From NCBI GenBank assembly GCA_907165065.1, contig OU015538.1:18925165-18989164 (forward strand): a stretch of DNA of 64,000 nucleotides, given 5' to 3'. The notes under the pieces were generated by a model. It did not search any database. It saw nothing but the letters and a program-made list of their open reading frames with translations, and was not told the origin of the DNA. Source of the DNA: Caprimulgus europaeus. Taxonomy: Eukaryota; Chordata; Aves; Caprimulgiformes; Caprimulgidae. Positions 37,874-53,121 of this stretch are shown in pieces (position 1 is the stretch's first letter; each line of letters opens with the position of its first letter). The translations under genes were made by a program, and so were the position numbers.

Positions 37874-38676
37874 GATTCTTCGATTCTCTTGGAGGATTCT
37901 GCTTTTCCCTATTAATGTTGAGATTATTTCTTCAACTATTTTGTTGCAAATATTTATGACTCCATATGGAACAACAGATGTTGAAGGGAAGGGATAGCAG
38001 AAAAGACTTCATTTTCAGCAATTACCCTGCTACTTGTTGTCATACTGTAGGTGTTCCTGGTGCATCTATTTTACATACCACCCTGTCCTTTCACACACTG
38101 CAAAAATGTCAGCTTGGATAATTAATGTAATAACTTCAGTCCAAATAATTTCCACAATATTAATTTATGGAAAAAACAAAAAAGGGATAACAGGAGGAAA
38201 AAATCAGGAGGAAAGGGGGAAGATGGGAATTGCTCTCCCAGTTCTTCTAGAGTGTCTGATCAGGAATCAGTCTCCTGCAAAGCTGCATTAGGTCCCGAAT
38301 ACAAAACCTTTCCCTTTTTTCCTCTCAGGCAGATTCCAGTGACTGCCACCAAGAAGAGAAATCACACAAGAAACAGAAAAACAAAGCTGTCTGAGAAACA
38401 GGACAACAAACAGTAAAATTATTGTGTAAGGAAGGTGAAGAAACACAGGCTGGGCACGATGAGGATGAACAGGACCAGGCTGAGGATGCTGAAGCTGAAG
38501 AAACGTCTCTTAATGAGCTGCCAGCCCCCCAGCACAGGCAGGGCGGAGGTGCTGGAGGGCACCAGTCCCCACCACGCAGACAGTGAGATCCAGATCTCCA
38601 TGTGCTGGCAGAACCACGCCTGTTCTGCCATGTCCTCAGGCAGCTCCTGGCCAAACACCACTGCCATCAGGGAGCA

Positions 38677-38955
38677 CCGCGTTCAGAGTGATAACCCGAG
38701 CGTCAGCCTGTACCCAACAGCCGCGCACGGGGGACCTGAGGGGACCATCACGCAGCCCCACGCTACCTGCAGCTACCTGGCGCCTGGCCAGCAGGCAGCT
38801 CCCGGCTGGGTAACTCAGAACAGGCAGGACAGGCTGGCAGCCGCCCGCAGAAGCCACCAGCTCTGCCGAAGGGGGAGGCGCGGGGTCGTGGGCAGGCTCG
38901 GCTGACGCCGTCTGTGTCTGTAAACACAGCACTCGAGAGCTGACAAGCAAAAGCG
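38677..38955. promoter_or_regulatory. CpG-island-like patch inside DACH2 intron
   Basis: I count 22 CpG dinucleotides in about 280 bp, in an otherwise AT-rich CpG-poor intron. This is the densest such patch in the window. It overlaps chance-length open frames on both strands and adjoins an 82-codon minus-strand frame (38419-38667) with a hydrophobic C-terminal segment. It could be an orphan intragenic CpG island (alternative or non-coding-RNA promoter) or a GC-rich repeat remnant. No TATA box or clear initiator was picked out. Confidence 0.4.
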
Positions 38956-41900
38956 TGGACCCAAAGGGGCTCTCTGTGCCTCCACAGCCAGGCGAGCTCT
39001 TTCATGTCCTGCTCCTTGTAATAAAAATATACAACGTGCTTTTAAATGATTTTCATCAACTACTGCCTTTACTGCAGTATTTGGTCATATAACCAGTAAT
39101 TTGAAACAGATCTCATTAGAAAGATCCCATTTTTCCCTCTTCCCAAACCCCACACAACTGTGTAAAAGCTTCCAGCCAGCTGGGATCAGTGCGACCACAC
39201 CTGCACCACTACGGCACACACGCCCGTGCTCCCATTTTGCACCTGAGAATCTCCACCTGCCTGCTAAAGCTGCAAACAGGCCACCAGCACAGGCTACTCC
39301 CAAGTTGTCTTCCTGGTCCAGGGAACTGTTCAAATGACAACTCCACCTCTCCTAGGTGCATGCAAAGCATATACTCAAAATTGCGTTGTTCCCTTACCCA
39401 AAGCTTGGGTTCCTAATCTCAGACAAAACCAGGCTGGAAGCAAGGCACTTGTTGCCTTCTGGGGTCCAGGCAGTAAATGCAAGTCCTCTCAGGACAAACC
39501 CAAAGGCACACAGAACTGAGCAATAAGGAATAACTGGTGCTATTCCAGCTTAGTGATCACCAGCAGAACTGACTGGCAGGCAGGGAGCCAGCTGCGGGGC
39601 TCTGGGTGCCACCAGACTAAGGTAAACTCTAAATCTCAAAGTTTGTAAGTATAAACACTTTTATAATGTGTTTGTCTTGTGTAGAGTTATAAACAGTCGA
39701 TACTATACAGAGGTTATAGTTATGTATTATATGATTTATGGTAACACAGAAATTATGACACAAGATAATTCACCTCTTAATATATTTTAAAGTAGTACCA
39801 AACTAGTGTCAATATTATTACTGTTAAGTTCAATTTCTTAACATATAACCAGCAGTTAAGTCCTTCAAATATTTGAAGCAGGCAGAGTACTCAATTTCCT
39901 GGATATTCCTGGATAATTATTCCTACTTTATTAAGGTTTATTTTACAACTGTGTAAAATAGGTTATAAAGGACAATTCTGCTATTATGTCCTCCCCTGCT
40001 TAGGCTTAATAAATATTATATTCCACACCATCCATTAAAGCCTAGCAGTGGAGAAAATAGAAGTGGTAGTAATCTCCTCCACAGATGTAAAATACCTTTA
40101 ATAAAATAAGGGTGTATAACAGTCAGGAACAAATTACTGAAGTCTGCTTTAATAAAATAGTACCCTTAAAGAAGTATTACTCTTAAGGTACTGACATTCC
40201 CACTGGTGATGCAGTGCATCCTTTCAAAGCAGTATAGCCTGTTAAAATGGCAAGATATCTTTTTGCAATAGAGTGTTTGTGTCCAGGCAGATACGAGGTT
40301 TGTATAGAATGCATCCAGGGAACCATAAAACTGGTGGGAAACATATTTCTCCGTGGTATTTTAGTACTTCGAAAAATTCAATCACTGGGAAAAAAATGTT
40401 TTGCTGTAAACATCTGAAGAGCCTTATAAAAGCAATGGCTTCCCACAGCACCTGCTTAAATAATTTTAAGAGGGAGTATGTCTTTGCTCATCTTCTAAAA
40501 CTTGTAGAAAGCTTCTCCTATTAATTTCCCCGGTGCTGTCAGGCCAGGGCACTTTTAATCAGAAATAATTATGAGTGCAGTTGGGGAACGTTCACCAGCA
40601 GGAGTTTTGCACTGCAGAAATAAGACAACTTTCAAAACTGATGGCTAGGAGAAGTATGATTGCCTTAAAAGGAAAATATACCCAGAAAGATGATCAGCTT
40701 AAAAGTTGCCTTCTGAATGAATTATGAATTCTTCAGATGTCAACAATGAAGTACGCTGCTTATATATCCTTGTGGTGGAATTCAGTTCAGTTCCACACTG
40801 ATTTTATAAAAACCCTGATACTGAGAAATGTGAGAAATCCATCCTTTTTTAATGTACCTCTAGCTGTTTTAATTCTCTCAGTGAGTAGCAGATTGTGCTG
40901 GTGTCTCCTGCAGCTATGAAAGGTTACAGAACTGAGCCCTAATGCAACTGAGCTTCTCTTGGGCTAAGAAACAACCAGAATTTGGCTTATCCCAGCCCTC
41001 CTCCCCGCTAAGGGGACTAAGAGGGCAGTAATAGGCCCTCTGATAGAAACGTTGTCCTGGTGTATCGATATTGCATCTTAGTGACAGAATGATTAGACTC
41101 ACATATATCAGCATTACAGCAGCTCTCGATGTGGAGAGCTGCATGTCCATAGCAACACAGCACAACTCTTTGCCACCAAATAATTACATGATGCTCTGGG
41201 GAAAGACAAGTTTTCCTAGCACACAGCCAATCTGTCAAAAGGGAAAACTCCTCCTGACCCAAACGGCAGCTGCGATCGGAGCATAAACACAAGCTAACCA
41301 CCACGGAGTCCACAGCCACTACCCTGCAGCCTAATAACTGTTCAGCCTACTGCTGTCACTTACCCTCAGCTCTTCTAGAAGATCAAATACCGGGGAAAGG
41401 AAAGAGAGAGGACGTTCTGCAGACAGCAGCAGCTAGCTGGCATTACTGTATTCCTCCCCCGGGTCAGCCTGGGCTCCAGCCTCCCACCTGGCAGGCACTG
41501 CACCCCTTCAGCACCCACCTGGTCAGCGCTGACTTAATTCACACCTAACACAAAACAGCACTTGTACAAGGTGTAAGTGTTTAAACCACCAGAATCCTAT
41601 GTTCTCCTCTAACAGCCTGCTAGCACAGTGCAACTCCCAGCAACTGCTGAACAGTTTTCCTCTACTCCTCTCTCTGGCCCAGACCTCAGGTGCCTGTGCC
41701 ATCGCCCTGGAACAGCAGGATGCATAAAGTTATGCTCTGCTCCAGAATGTGGCGTACAGCAAAGTTCAGCAGCAAAGCCTTGTTGCCTGGGCTAATTTAA
41801 TTAATAACTAAAGCACAAAAGCTGGAGAACTGAGCAATGAAGACTTTTTTTTCCCCTCACAGCCATGTGTAGTACAATCTCATTCTTTTAGTGATTTGGC

Positions 41901-44900
41901 ACTGTAAACCAATCACTCTAGGAAAATTTTTAGAAACTTCATGAACCTTTTGCCTCTAAATCACTATAATTTATAGTAGACTTCAAGACAAAAAAATGCC
42001 ACTGGAGTCATCACTGCTAAATAAAATAGACTGAACAGATTTTTGGATAAATCTCTTGGACTTACGTGTTTCTCAACCAAAAACAAAATACAAACCAAAC
42101 CAAGCTACGCACAAGCCCAGTGCTGCAGACCTCTCACATTCACAAACAGATTTCCAACCAGCCTTGGATTGGTTGGATGGCTGAAAAATCCAGCCTGATG
42201 GACCTGCTGCTGTTGGTGGCTTCTCGAGCTGGCAGCCAATGCCCGGAGAGGCAGTGGGGTGCTGCAGCCCTGCACCTGGCTCCCCTGGGGAAACACAGCA
42301 GAGGGAAAATCGCACCCTCCTAAGCACCCTCCAGCTGCAAATACAGAAGCTGAAAAACCAACAATGACCAAAACCCAAAAATACCGTGTCTGTACCCAGT
42401 AAAACAGCGAATGACTAAAAGGTATCAAACAGTTGTCTGCGTATTTTCTTCCAAATGACAGAAATAAGGCTCTGCACTCCATCAGTGCATCTCTGCTTCT
42501 AGTGGGACTGCCACCAGGTCAGCTCGGAGCATGAACTTATTGATGTTTGTAAGTCATATTCAAACACATAAAATCCTTTAAAAACGTTTAGGTTTTGATT
42601 ACAGCTATTGTGACTTGCAGCTTTTAGCAACCAAAGCATCTTCCTTTTAAAACTAGCTTACTCTCTTTGCGGGGCACATTGTACTTTCACTTTGGTTTAT
42701 TTTACCTCCTCACATCACTTGAGAGTAGCTGACGTACCCATTCGTGATAGTGCACAAAATAAACCTTAATGAATCCCAAACGCAAAGCACTCCATGTGCT
42801 AAACTCACTGTGCATTGCCTGCTACAGCATCTCTCTGTGAAATCCAGGCACTGCTCAGAAATTTCTTTCTCAACAGGGTCTTTTCTTTTCTTGTAGCACT
42901 TAACTGCCTTTTGTCTGCTCTTGTCTCCCTCCAGTGTTGCTCAGATGGCAATCTTTTATTCCTTCAGCAAACTCATTTGGAAAATGCTGGATGGGCTACA
43001 GCTGTGCACTGCTGTGTAAGGTCTAACACATGTCAAGCAGTGCTTTATACAAGCTGAATAAACACAATGAAACAATGTTTTAATTGATTATTAAAAAGGC
43101 TGGGTTCTAGACCGAAAGTAGTATTTAAAATCAGATTTAATCAGCTGGGTTTGTAAAACTGAAAGGTTTGCTGCTGTACACACTGCCATTCCAGCTCTGA
43201 GTTTTCACAACGGTTACTGCAACCCAAGGTGATGCAGCCAGTGGCAAAGCTATTTCTGGGTGGTTTATGCAAACATGCAAGTTTGCAGCTGAGAAAAACA
43301 AGCAGTGGATCAAAACATTAATGAAGCATGAACCTTAGCTGGAAAGGTATTTTCCCACATACCTTCTGAGAAATTAAATAAATAGATATTTTTCAAGAGC
43401 CAGTCTCTGCTCAGGTACTGTGGAACCTCTGCAGCTCAGTCGTTCTCAAACAGTAAAATATGTTTTGGCTTTTCTGATGTAAAAGTCTGGATTTACACTC
43501 TCTAGTAGTACATACTGCCTTAAAATCAATCTGCATTGTTTCTGACAAAGGTGCCCAAGCTGGATATGCAGTCTAGAACCATAAAAAGTCTCTTTGTTTA
43601 AACCGACAACTACTAGACCATGCAACTAAATGTTTTTCAAAAGTCAGAATGTCAGAAATAATAACACAGAAAATTAAGTAATTGGTACTCAAAATAACTG
43701 TGGATCCAGAAAAGGTGCCTCTGACCCTCCATAGGACACTATTTATAGTAGTTTATTTCTCCATGGCACCCTGGGAATCAATGTGAAAAGATGCACTGTG
43801 AAGCACCTAATTATTACTTTTTTTTCTTTAGACAAAACCTGCCAATATTGTCCTGAAATTTAGGTGGTAAAAACTGCACCTTCTAGTAAGTGGCCACATG
43901 AAGAGCCTTCATTAGCTTGGAATACAAGGATTATCAATCAAACGGGAAATAAGCATGGAGCAGATGAAAATGGCAAGCTGCTGTAATCACAAATGATGCT
44001 TTGTGCACGACTGTGTCTCAAGAATTGTTACAGGATGCTGGGGGAAAAAAATTATTTGTATTCACAGTCCAGAATAATATAGTCCATTACAATGATGTAC
44101 TTTGGAGCAGAAATGTCATTTGTTATGTTTCACATTGTTTCTGTTCTATCCACTGAATCTGTATTTAGTTTTATTTTTTAAAAAGGATGAATTTGCTTTA
44201 TAGAACTGACAGCTTATATGAATATTTTAGATTTGCTTGCAAGTACCAGGAAAAAAAACCATGGCATAAAACTCAAGCTCCAAGTTCCCCAGAATGCCTA
44301 CTGAGAATAAATTCTATGTTTATTTGTATTTCACTTTCCTTGAACAACTGCCTTTCCCTTGGGTATTTATTAAAAGCATAAAAAGAATGAGCCAAATTCA
44401 CTTCTCAATAATATCCATTCAGCATTGTTGAAGCTCGTAAAATTGCACTTGACTAGTCAAGGGGAAAATTTTATTCACTATTTAATAAATATATATTATT
44501 TTTTTCTGGTTGAGAAGATGTATTGTTTAATCTTTAAATTCTCTCTCTGCCCTGCTTATCAAAGAAGAAAAAGCATTCATTTTGTTAGAAATCTGTAGCC
44601 TCACACAGGAATAGATACGATGTGCGTGCTCCAGTCACTCCATCAGTTGTGGGTTACTTGGGACAGTCCTACACCACGCATTTCCCACTTGACTTGTTGA
44701 AAACTTGAGCAAAGTTTTCATCAACTGCGCTACACAAAGAAGTAGTTACATTTCCTTCTGTAGGATTTGCCTGAAGATTCCCATAAATAATTTTATTTTA
44801 GCTACATTCTCAAACCCACAGATGGAGGAAGCGTTAGTAGCTGAATGGCTTAAAGTGACTTTGCCCATGGGGAAGGTCTCCTCTCATTGCAAGGCTGGAG

Positions 44901-47512
44901 GAAGGTTTTCACACTGCAAACGGTGCACGACAGACACAGCCACTTCTGTAGCAACTAAACCAGCAAAAGCCACAAAAAATGCAACGAAACAGAAGCTACT
45001 GGTTGGGCCATAACCACAACTGAGACAGTTCACAGCGCAGCAGCCAAATTGTCTCCACACCGTGCCCCTTCCACCTCATGCACCAAATTTCCATCAGGTC
45101 AGGCTGAGCTACCCAGCATCGCTCGTCACCTACCAGTGCAGATGTCTTCAAACTGTCTTGATAAAATACAGAATGAAAAACCCAATTCCCATGATATAAG
45201 ATCACTTCTCCCAGCGCAGCTGACCATCACCAGGGTTTTGTACAGCTTCATTATGTCTCTTTCAACAGAGCTTGCAGGAAAATTCACTCAACGCTAACAC
45301 TGTAGCATGCAACTACGACTCGTGAACGGAGTGCGTGGCCAAGAGCAGGGGTTAGTGCTTCTTGCATACGACTCCCCAAAAATTACAGTTTGCAGCTTGT
45401 TAGTAGAAAAATGATGTCTTTAAGATCTAAGCCAGTGTTTTTAGAAATATCATGGATTGTCTTTATTTCCAGCAGAACAAACCCTCCAAAATGTAACAGC
45501 GAGTAATGTGACCATTGCCCTTGGCAGCACCATTAAACTGGGCAGTGAACTACTTCAAATAGCTGCGAGTGTTAAACATTAGTTCTGCCTTAAGTAGGTT
45601 GATTTTAACAGTCAAATGTGCACTGCAGTCTATCTGAACATTAAAAGCACCTTTCAAACTTAATTTTACAGAAATGTTAACGACCAGAACAAACTATTGA
45701 AGGTAAAAAAGAAAAGTAATTATTTCAGCAGATGAAAGGAAACAGTAAATTAACACTCTTGTTTTAAAAGGGGGCTCAGTAACTTACCTGCTTTAAGGAA
45801 ATACCATTAACTGAAGGTACTAGGGATATTTCACTTAAGAGGTTTATGGTTTGGGGGTCTCTTTTCTCTTCTGGCCCTTAAAACTGAGGCTTAAGGCAAA
45901 AGGAGAGCTATAAATCTTTAATCTAAATACAGTAAGTTCCAGAAATGCTTCATCAAAATCATAGTGACAGAATTAGTTCCTCAATACCTACATTACACGT
46001 CATGTACACACATGTACCTGCAGTGAGAGAAAGGGAAAAAAAGAACAGAACAAAGCCTTCAACAGCAACAACCTTTATGTCCACAGAAGCCTTTAAAGAC
46101 TAAAGGAATAAGACAGAATTAGAATGACTCAGAAGTGTTCCTAATATACCACCAGTGACTGTGTACATTTAAAAAAATTAGGGAAAGCTAAACGAATCCT
46201 ATGATTACATTAAAAGTCATCCAGGGAGAAATTTGTCATAGCTCAGAAAATGCTAAGCTGCCTGTTATAAAATCCAAAACGTTCTGATTTTTGTACATGA
46301 GCCATTATTCAGTGCAACTTTGAAAAGTGTTTAAAAACAGTCATTGGCTTGCAAGCAAGATTTTCTTACGGGTACGTGTTGCAACGTGGAAGCAGACTGG
46401 AGACATTTCCAAAAGGAATTTCAGATATATGTTTTTAAAATGTTTACAGCAAATTTAAGTGATCATTATTTTTTTGTGGACATGCATTTTCCACACAATA
46501 AAAACCGTACTGATATAAATGTGGGGTTTGAAAATAATTTATTCTGCATAATCAGCAGAGCTACACATGCTTTTCATTCTGAAATCACTCATTCCCAGAC
46601 TTCAAATGATGAAATGGCAATTATTCTCATGACTTCTACATGTCCACTTTGAAAATATGGCCAAATGTAAGGTTTATTCAGCAAAGCTGCTTTGCTCATG
46701 AAAGCTGCTTTAATCTTGGCTTTTAATTAATAGTTTTTCATAAAGGATACTTTAGTAGATAAAGGTATGATATTGTGCTGCATACTTATCAGTTTGCAAG
46801 TGTTTATGCATATTTTTATAGATACTTAATGCTCTATACACACACACATCTATTCATATAAGACATATATGACTTAAGAGGTGAGGAAAGAACTGCATCC
46901 AGAATTTAGCAATACTGAAGTCAGTTGAGACTGAGCAGGACAGCAAGAACTGATGACAGTGTCTCAGCACAGCCCTTCTGTGCAGATCTCTGGGGTGCCT
47001 ATTTTTAAACTGTAGCATAGAAAGAGAGTCTCTTCACTAACACCTCTGGATAATGCAGGATCATTATTTTGGAGAGACATTTCCTTGCTTAAGGTGTTTT
47101 GATGTGGCAATAGACACAATCTGGTTCGTTCTTACACATTACTGAAATCCTGGAAGTTAATGTCATTTCACATAAAAATAGGAGCGGGAGTTATTTAAGG
47201 CCCTTTATTTTTTTTTTTTTTCCTAGCTTAACAAAATATATTATCTTGTCCAATTTAACGCAGAAATTGAGGAAAGTATGGAAAAGTATGATTTAGACTG
47301 CAGCCTTTGATGGACAAGAGTACAGGTAGGTGACATCTCAAGGTGACACCCTGCTGACAGCTGGAGAACAGTCTGCCCCAGAGCTAACCAGCAGGCTGGA
47401 CACAGGCTGACATGACCAAGGTAGAGACATCCCAAAGCAGAAAGGCAGGTTTGATGGGAAGACACTCCACTGAGGCTATGTCAGGAGAGCAGAACCTCAT
47501 TTGGAAGATGAC

Positions 47513-47640
47513 CAGAATCACAGAGTGGTTGAGGCTAGAAGGGACCTGTGGAGGTCACCTTGTCCAACGCCCTGCTCAACCAGCACTGCCTACACCTGGT
47601 TGCCCATGTCTGCCTGAAATATCCACCCACATGGCAGAGA
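47513..47640 (-). mobile_element. CR1 LINE 3' fragment, sense on minus strand
   Basis: Plus-strand text 'cagaatcacagagtggttga' followed by 'ggctagaagggacc', 'ggaggtcacc' and 'tgtccaacgccctgctcaac' is the reverse complement of the CR1 3' end, which finishes with repeated ATTCTGTG-type octamers. It is 5'-truncated with no coding capacity. The far boundary (about 47640) is approximate. The insertion is antisense relative to the plus strand and co-oriented with DACH2 transcription. Confidence 0.85.
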
Positions 47641-50600
47641 AGGTCAGGCAGACTTCAAACTCAGGACATTTAAAACTGGTTACAAAGGATTAAGGAAGAC
47701 TGGGAGAGAGCTGGCAGTTAAGCAGATTGCTGGCATGAAAGGAGAAGTCTACTCCACAAATTAACTCTCTTCAGTACTAGGCTCTGTTCATTTGAGGGTA
47801 TTAAGGTGACAATTCAAGGAAGAGGCAATGGCTGAGTTCAGCCTCTCCAGGTAGGACTGTGTGGTGGAAGCCCTGTAGCCTTTGTATCAGACCCACTCAG
47901 AAACTGCCAGATACACTCCCCAAATCAAGCTGCAGCCTGCCACCTCCACATCCATCACCCACACGTCGGATCAATCACTATTTGCTATTGAGTTGTGGTA
48001 AATACCACCACGTTCAACCCTTCAAACAATAACTTCTCCAAATACATTATGACAGTACTGTTGCTATAAACACACCTGCGTCAAATCCGAGGGTAAGAAG
48101 TGTTTGTGAGCCAGCAGTCGAAAATCCCGTGTTTTAGCTGCACACAGCAAGGTACACACTTATTTAAAAATAAATGTGAAATTCAGTCTTCCACAAAAGA
48201 AGCAGCGTCATGAGAAAACTCAGGCTTGAAGTTTTGTAAACGCTGCGTTTTCAATATTAGAGTGTCAGTCTTCATCCATTCTCTGACAAGGCTGTCAATC
48301 AAACAGCAATCTAGTTTTGTTAGACTTTAACCAAGGATCAAAGCAATGATACTGCTGAGCTCACATTACCTTCCCAGGGATAACCACTCAAACACTTCCA
48401 TAGTGCTGCATCGATATTAACTTTGCACCATTCCTTCCGAGCAAGTAACACGGCACCGAGTCTGACAGCCCTTCTGGCTCCTGCTCTCAGCCCTGATCTA
48501 ACCAAACCCCAGTCCCCATCTCCTCTGCCCCTTTATAACCACCACCTCGGTACTGAAGCTGAGGACTGTTGGACTTGCATTCAGTTAAACTTCCATCAAT
48601 TAAAAAGAAAATGAAATGTGCTTTCTGTCTCCTTTGGGAAACACACTGAATGTCTTTTACTCAATAACAACAGTTGAGCAATAAAAAGATGAGTGAGCAA
48701 AATGCGGTACATCATCGTTTTGCTTTTGACTTCAGCCCAATGGCAAATGAAAGGCATCCAAAATCAATTTCAAGAAGCTAATAAATTCAGTATGTGAAAG
48801 CAGCGAAAATATAACTTTTGCAGCCTCATCATCAAGCTGATTTGTAAGCAAAGCTGGGCCCGACTCCTGCGCACTATGTCACCCATATTTTCAGTTTCAT
48901 GCAGGTAATATACTATTTCTACAGAGTTTATATTCTGAGGCTAAACATAGAGATATATATATCTTCTTTCAACAAACATATGTCCTGGTAATATCATAAT
49001 AAAAATCTGAATGTTCTCTGCCCAGGAAATGGTGTCGATGACTATCAGTTACTTCCTCCAGTACCAGTACAGGAAGGTGAAGGCTAATGCCGCAGGCAAG
49101 GGCGTGCTCCAAGCAGAACCACGGCTCTCCACAGCTCCACATAACTCTCACAACAGAGCTCTTTATGGCAGCACTGGGAGGGGGCTGCTGGGGTTTTTAT
49201 TTGCCTGTTAACTGCCTGAGAAGTTTGCTAGACCCTGCCTATCTAAAGGCAAGCTTCCACAGGGAAACAAAGTGACTGGAATTACAGCGTGATTTAAAGT
49301 ACTCCTTGAGCAATGCTGAATACCTTCAATGTACAGCTTCTGATCTCACCAGGAAACTACACAGAGGGCTTCCACTGACTCCAAGCAGTTATGCCAAATT
49401 TGGAGGAGAAAATTTGATCCACAGTTTTTACCGTGACATAAGAAACCTTGATTCAGGGTCAAGTCCATGCAAACGATTCAGTGGCAACTGCTCTTAAGAG
49501 CTAACTGGCCTCTACTAAAGGGCTTCACACATGATGTGATTTTGCAATGTAATTACAAATAAAGTACTGGAAAAAGGGGAGGTTGTGAGGATGTATCTCA
49601 CCTGGCTGAGAAGGGCAGGACTAACTCCTACCAGAGCAGTGAGGATGCATCACCCTTGGTTACACACTAGAATTGCACAGGCCACATGAAAAGTCACCAA
49701 CAAATTATCACGCCAAGGCATGTCCACAAAGGACTGTACAGCAGCCCTGGGAACTGCAGGTCTGTACTGGGGGAAAAAAATAGTTCTGAGAGCAGCAGTT
49801 TCTATTTGTGATGTAGCCCATCTACGTGATACCTTCTGGATTTGTGGTTGATCTGACCCAACTGCAGACAGTGATATTACAGAAGGTCAGTTACACTTAT
49901 CAAGCTTACTTGGAAGTCACTGACAGTGTTAAAATTCTCTTGGCATGTGGCACTTATTTAAAAAGAATAACTGAATTTTTAAAAGCCACCAAAACTGAAC
50001 AGGTTTTTGACCTTGGAGATTTCTGTGTCAATAAACGGATTCATTTGTTTCCTGTAGAAAAAAAGGTGTAAAGAGAAAGAAGGCAGGCAGGCCAGGAGCT
50101 GGGTGCTGGATAGAGCTTGAAATGGCAGAGTAAAATGTGGATAGAGTGTAACTGAGGAATGATAGAGTATGTGGACTGGGAACATGTGTGAGTTTTAGAA
50201 AACAGCAGGTGGAGAAAACTGGAACAGAATTATATTTAAAGGGGAGAAGTTAGAACTACGTGAGAACAGTAAAGGAATCACACTCAGAGTATCCAATATT
50301 GCCTTTGTCACTTAGTTCATACTGTGAACATGTCCAGGTTTTTCCTTCCCCAGGCAGAAGCAACAGGAAAGCTGTTCCTTCTCATTTTATTTCTTCACCA
50401 GAGCACCATCCTCCTCAGATGGTGGCAGCTTTTGATAGCCCAGACTGTTATTATGGGACCTGGGACAACTATTTCCTTACACTGCAGAAAACACTGGGCT
50501 TATTTTTCATGATAAAAGTATCAGATCTTGTTTCCTCTGTTTTTACTCTGAGATGTTACTGACCAGATGAAAATGAGTGACTATAAAACCCAACTCAAAT

Positions 50601-53121
50601 CTGAATTATACTGTAAAACCGTCTTTCTTTTGTATTTGTTATATCTATTTTATCTGTTCACCTCTAACATTTAGAACCAAGAAGAAGAATTTTTTTAGTC
50701 TCAAACACTGTTTCTCCAGCTGAAGAGTCTGTGCCATGCTCGTTCTCCACACTTTCAGCTTCCTAAAACACCTCAAGCAAAAAAAGAAAGTCTAATAGAC
50801 TATGCTACTGATATTTCTGTAATATCAAATAAGCATAAGAGTATTTTTCAGATCTCCTTTGCAGATAAAGCAGGTTACAAAGCGTGTGTGTATATCTACA
50901 AGTCACCTTTAAAATAACAGCTCCTCAGTGGATGTGTAACAGAGTCACCTGGACTTTCACACCGGGGTCTGCTTGCCCGTGTGATTGACTGCGCTGCTGT
51001 ATCTGGTAGGAGCCCGTGGGTCTGTGATCGTGCACTGGCTGGTGGCCCGGATCCCACCAGGATGCAAACGTCAGCAAGAGGCATGTGAGCACATATGCTG
51101 CTTTGTGAACAGAAGTTAAGCTGTGAACACAACCATCACCCTGCCACAAGGAGCTGCGGTAGGAGCGAGTCCTGTCCACCTCAGCTGACCCCTGGTCACA
51201 GCTCTGCAACCTCGCGTGCCAGTGCAAGGGGCACTGGGTGAGCTGGGGCGACCTCTGTTCCGTGGGGATGCCCACACACCACACCTGCAAAGCACTGTCG
51301 TCCTCCACGTCCCAGAGCAGAGCAGCACACAGCTGAGAGCTGCTGCCTCCTGGATGCACAGTGACCTACTGGGAACACTGCAAAAGCCCCTCCTGGATGT
51401 GAACAGTAAAGCACCTGCTCACCAAACGTCTTTAAACGACTATTTCTGAGCACCCTTAATGCCACGGGGTGCCAGTCCTTTTCAGATCTCTTGTCAGGCT
51501 CTGCTAAGCCCACAGTGATTTTACACATCAATTACCTACATACATTCCTTCTCACCCCTAAGATTTGAAATTAGTTTTCAAAATGAAAGTTTAAGCAGCT
51601 AAACTTTTCTGCATTCCCTTTCATCTTTGATAATGCCGCACAAAAAGTTCCTCCTAAATTCCGACAGCTTCTCCAAGTATTTGTAAAGATGTCGCTTTTA
51701 TAAAAACACTTAAAACCCAGAATAGACTTAAATATAAGAATGCCTAACTGTATCCCTAACTAAGTCTTAATTTAGTTAAAAAGTTTAGATGTTATCTCTA
51801 TTATTTATTCTTCAAAGGAGAATAGTAATTAGAAAAGTTCTGCAAATTTGCACTAATGAAGCAGAAAAATCTACTATGAAGTACTGAATTTTATTAATTA
51901 CCATGCAAGCAAATAAATACAAAATGTAAAAAATATAAGTTTACTTAGCCCCTTCTTTTTATAATTTTGATAGTATTTAAAATTACTTACAGGTTATTTC
52001 TAAGTCTTTATAACAACTTGAGCTGGGAATTGTAATTTTGCCACAAATTTGAACATTTTGTCAATGAATCTATATTCTGCCAACACTGAAAACGAGAGGC
52101 CACTTAAATATGCAGCAAAATTACATACTGAAAAAAATCAAATAGAGAGGAGGGAAAATAAAAAGTAGATACAAGGAGACAGTGGCACAGAAAGAAAAAA
52201 AATATTAAGAGAATTCACACCATACGTTCTTGCCACCACCCAGACCAAGGTAAGATTCACAATAATAATCCAGTCCTGATGCACAGGCTTAGAAGTTACA
52301 TTCTCTTGAATCACAGACACATGAATTGCACAGGAGAAAAACTCCAGCACCAACCCTGAAGCGCAGGGGCAGGAGGAAGGGTCAGCATCCCACCCTTTGT
52401 CCACAGCCTCCTCCAGCCCCAGCACTCAGCGCTGGTCCAGCCCACGCAGTATCCACGGTTGTCTTACACAGCTAATGACCCTCAAACAGCCTCTCTTTTG
52501 GCCCAGGACTGCCCAAGTCAAGTCACTGCAGACACACCTCATTCTCCAGGATGCCATTAGTGCCAAGCTGCCAAGATGGAAATGCCTGAGAGCTACAGGT
52601 GATTCGTGCCCCGGGGAACCCCTGCCTCTTCACATGGACTTCTGTCCCAGGGAGAGCAACACCGGCAGGGAGCGTAGCCATAAATATTTAAACTGGAGAG
52701 CAAAACATGGTTCATGGACTAAAACCAATTAATCAGCTGCCCAGCAAAACCAAGATGCATTCTGTGGATCTCAGACCCCTCACCTGCAGTTGGACTGATA
52801 CAGGGTCTTACTGCAGGTCAGTAGATTCGCAACAGGAACGTGGAAGAGCGTTGGGATCTGAGCGGGACCCACAGGACAGAGATTAGGGGGCTTATTAACC
52901 AAAAATTGGTGAGGTCTCATTCTAACCTCTGCAAACTCACATTTTCTGGTTACACCTTTCTTCCCTCCCCCACATCCAGCATCTTTTCTTGCTGTCCTCA
53001 GGAAAACTCCCTAAATCCAGGGGAAAAAAGGATGCCATTAAAAATTGCCTTACTACAGGATGTGTTAGCACCATTATATGAAATGATTGCTCCTTGGGAG
53101 ATTCTAGACAGTCAATTAACC

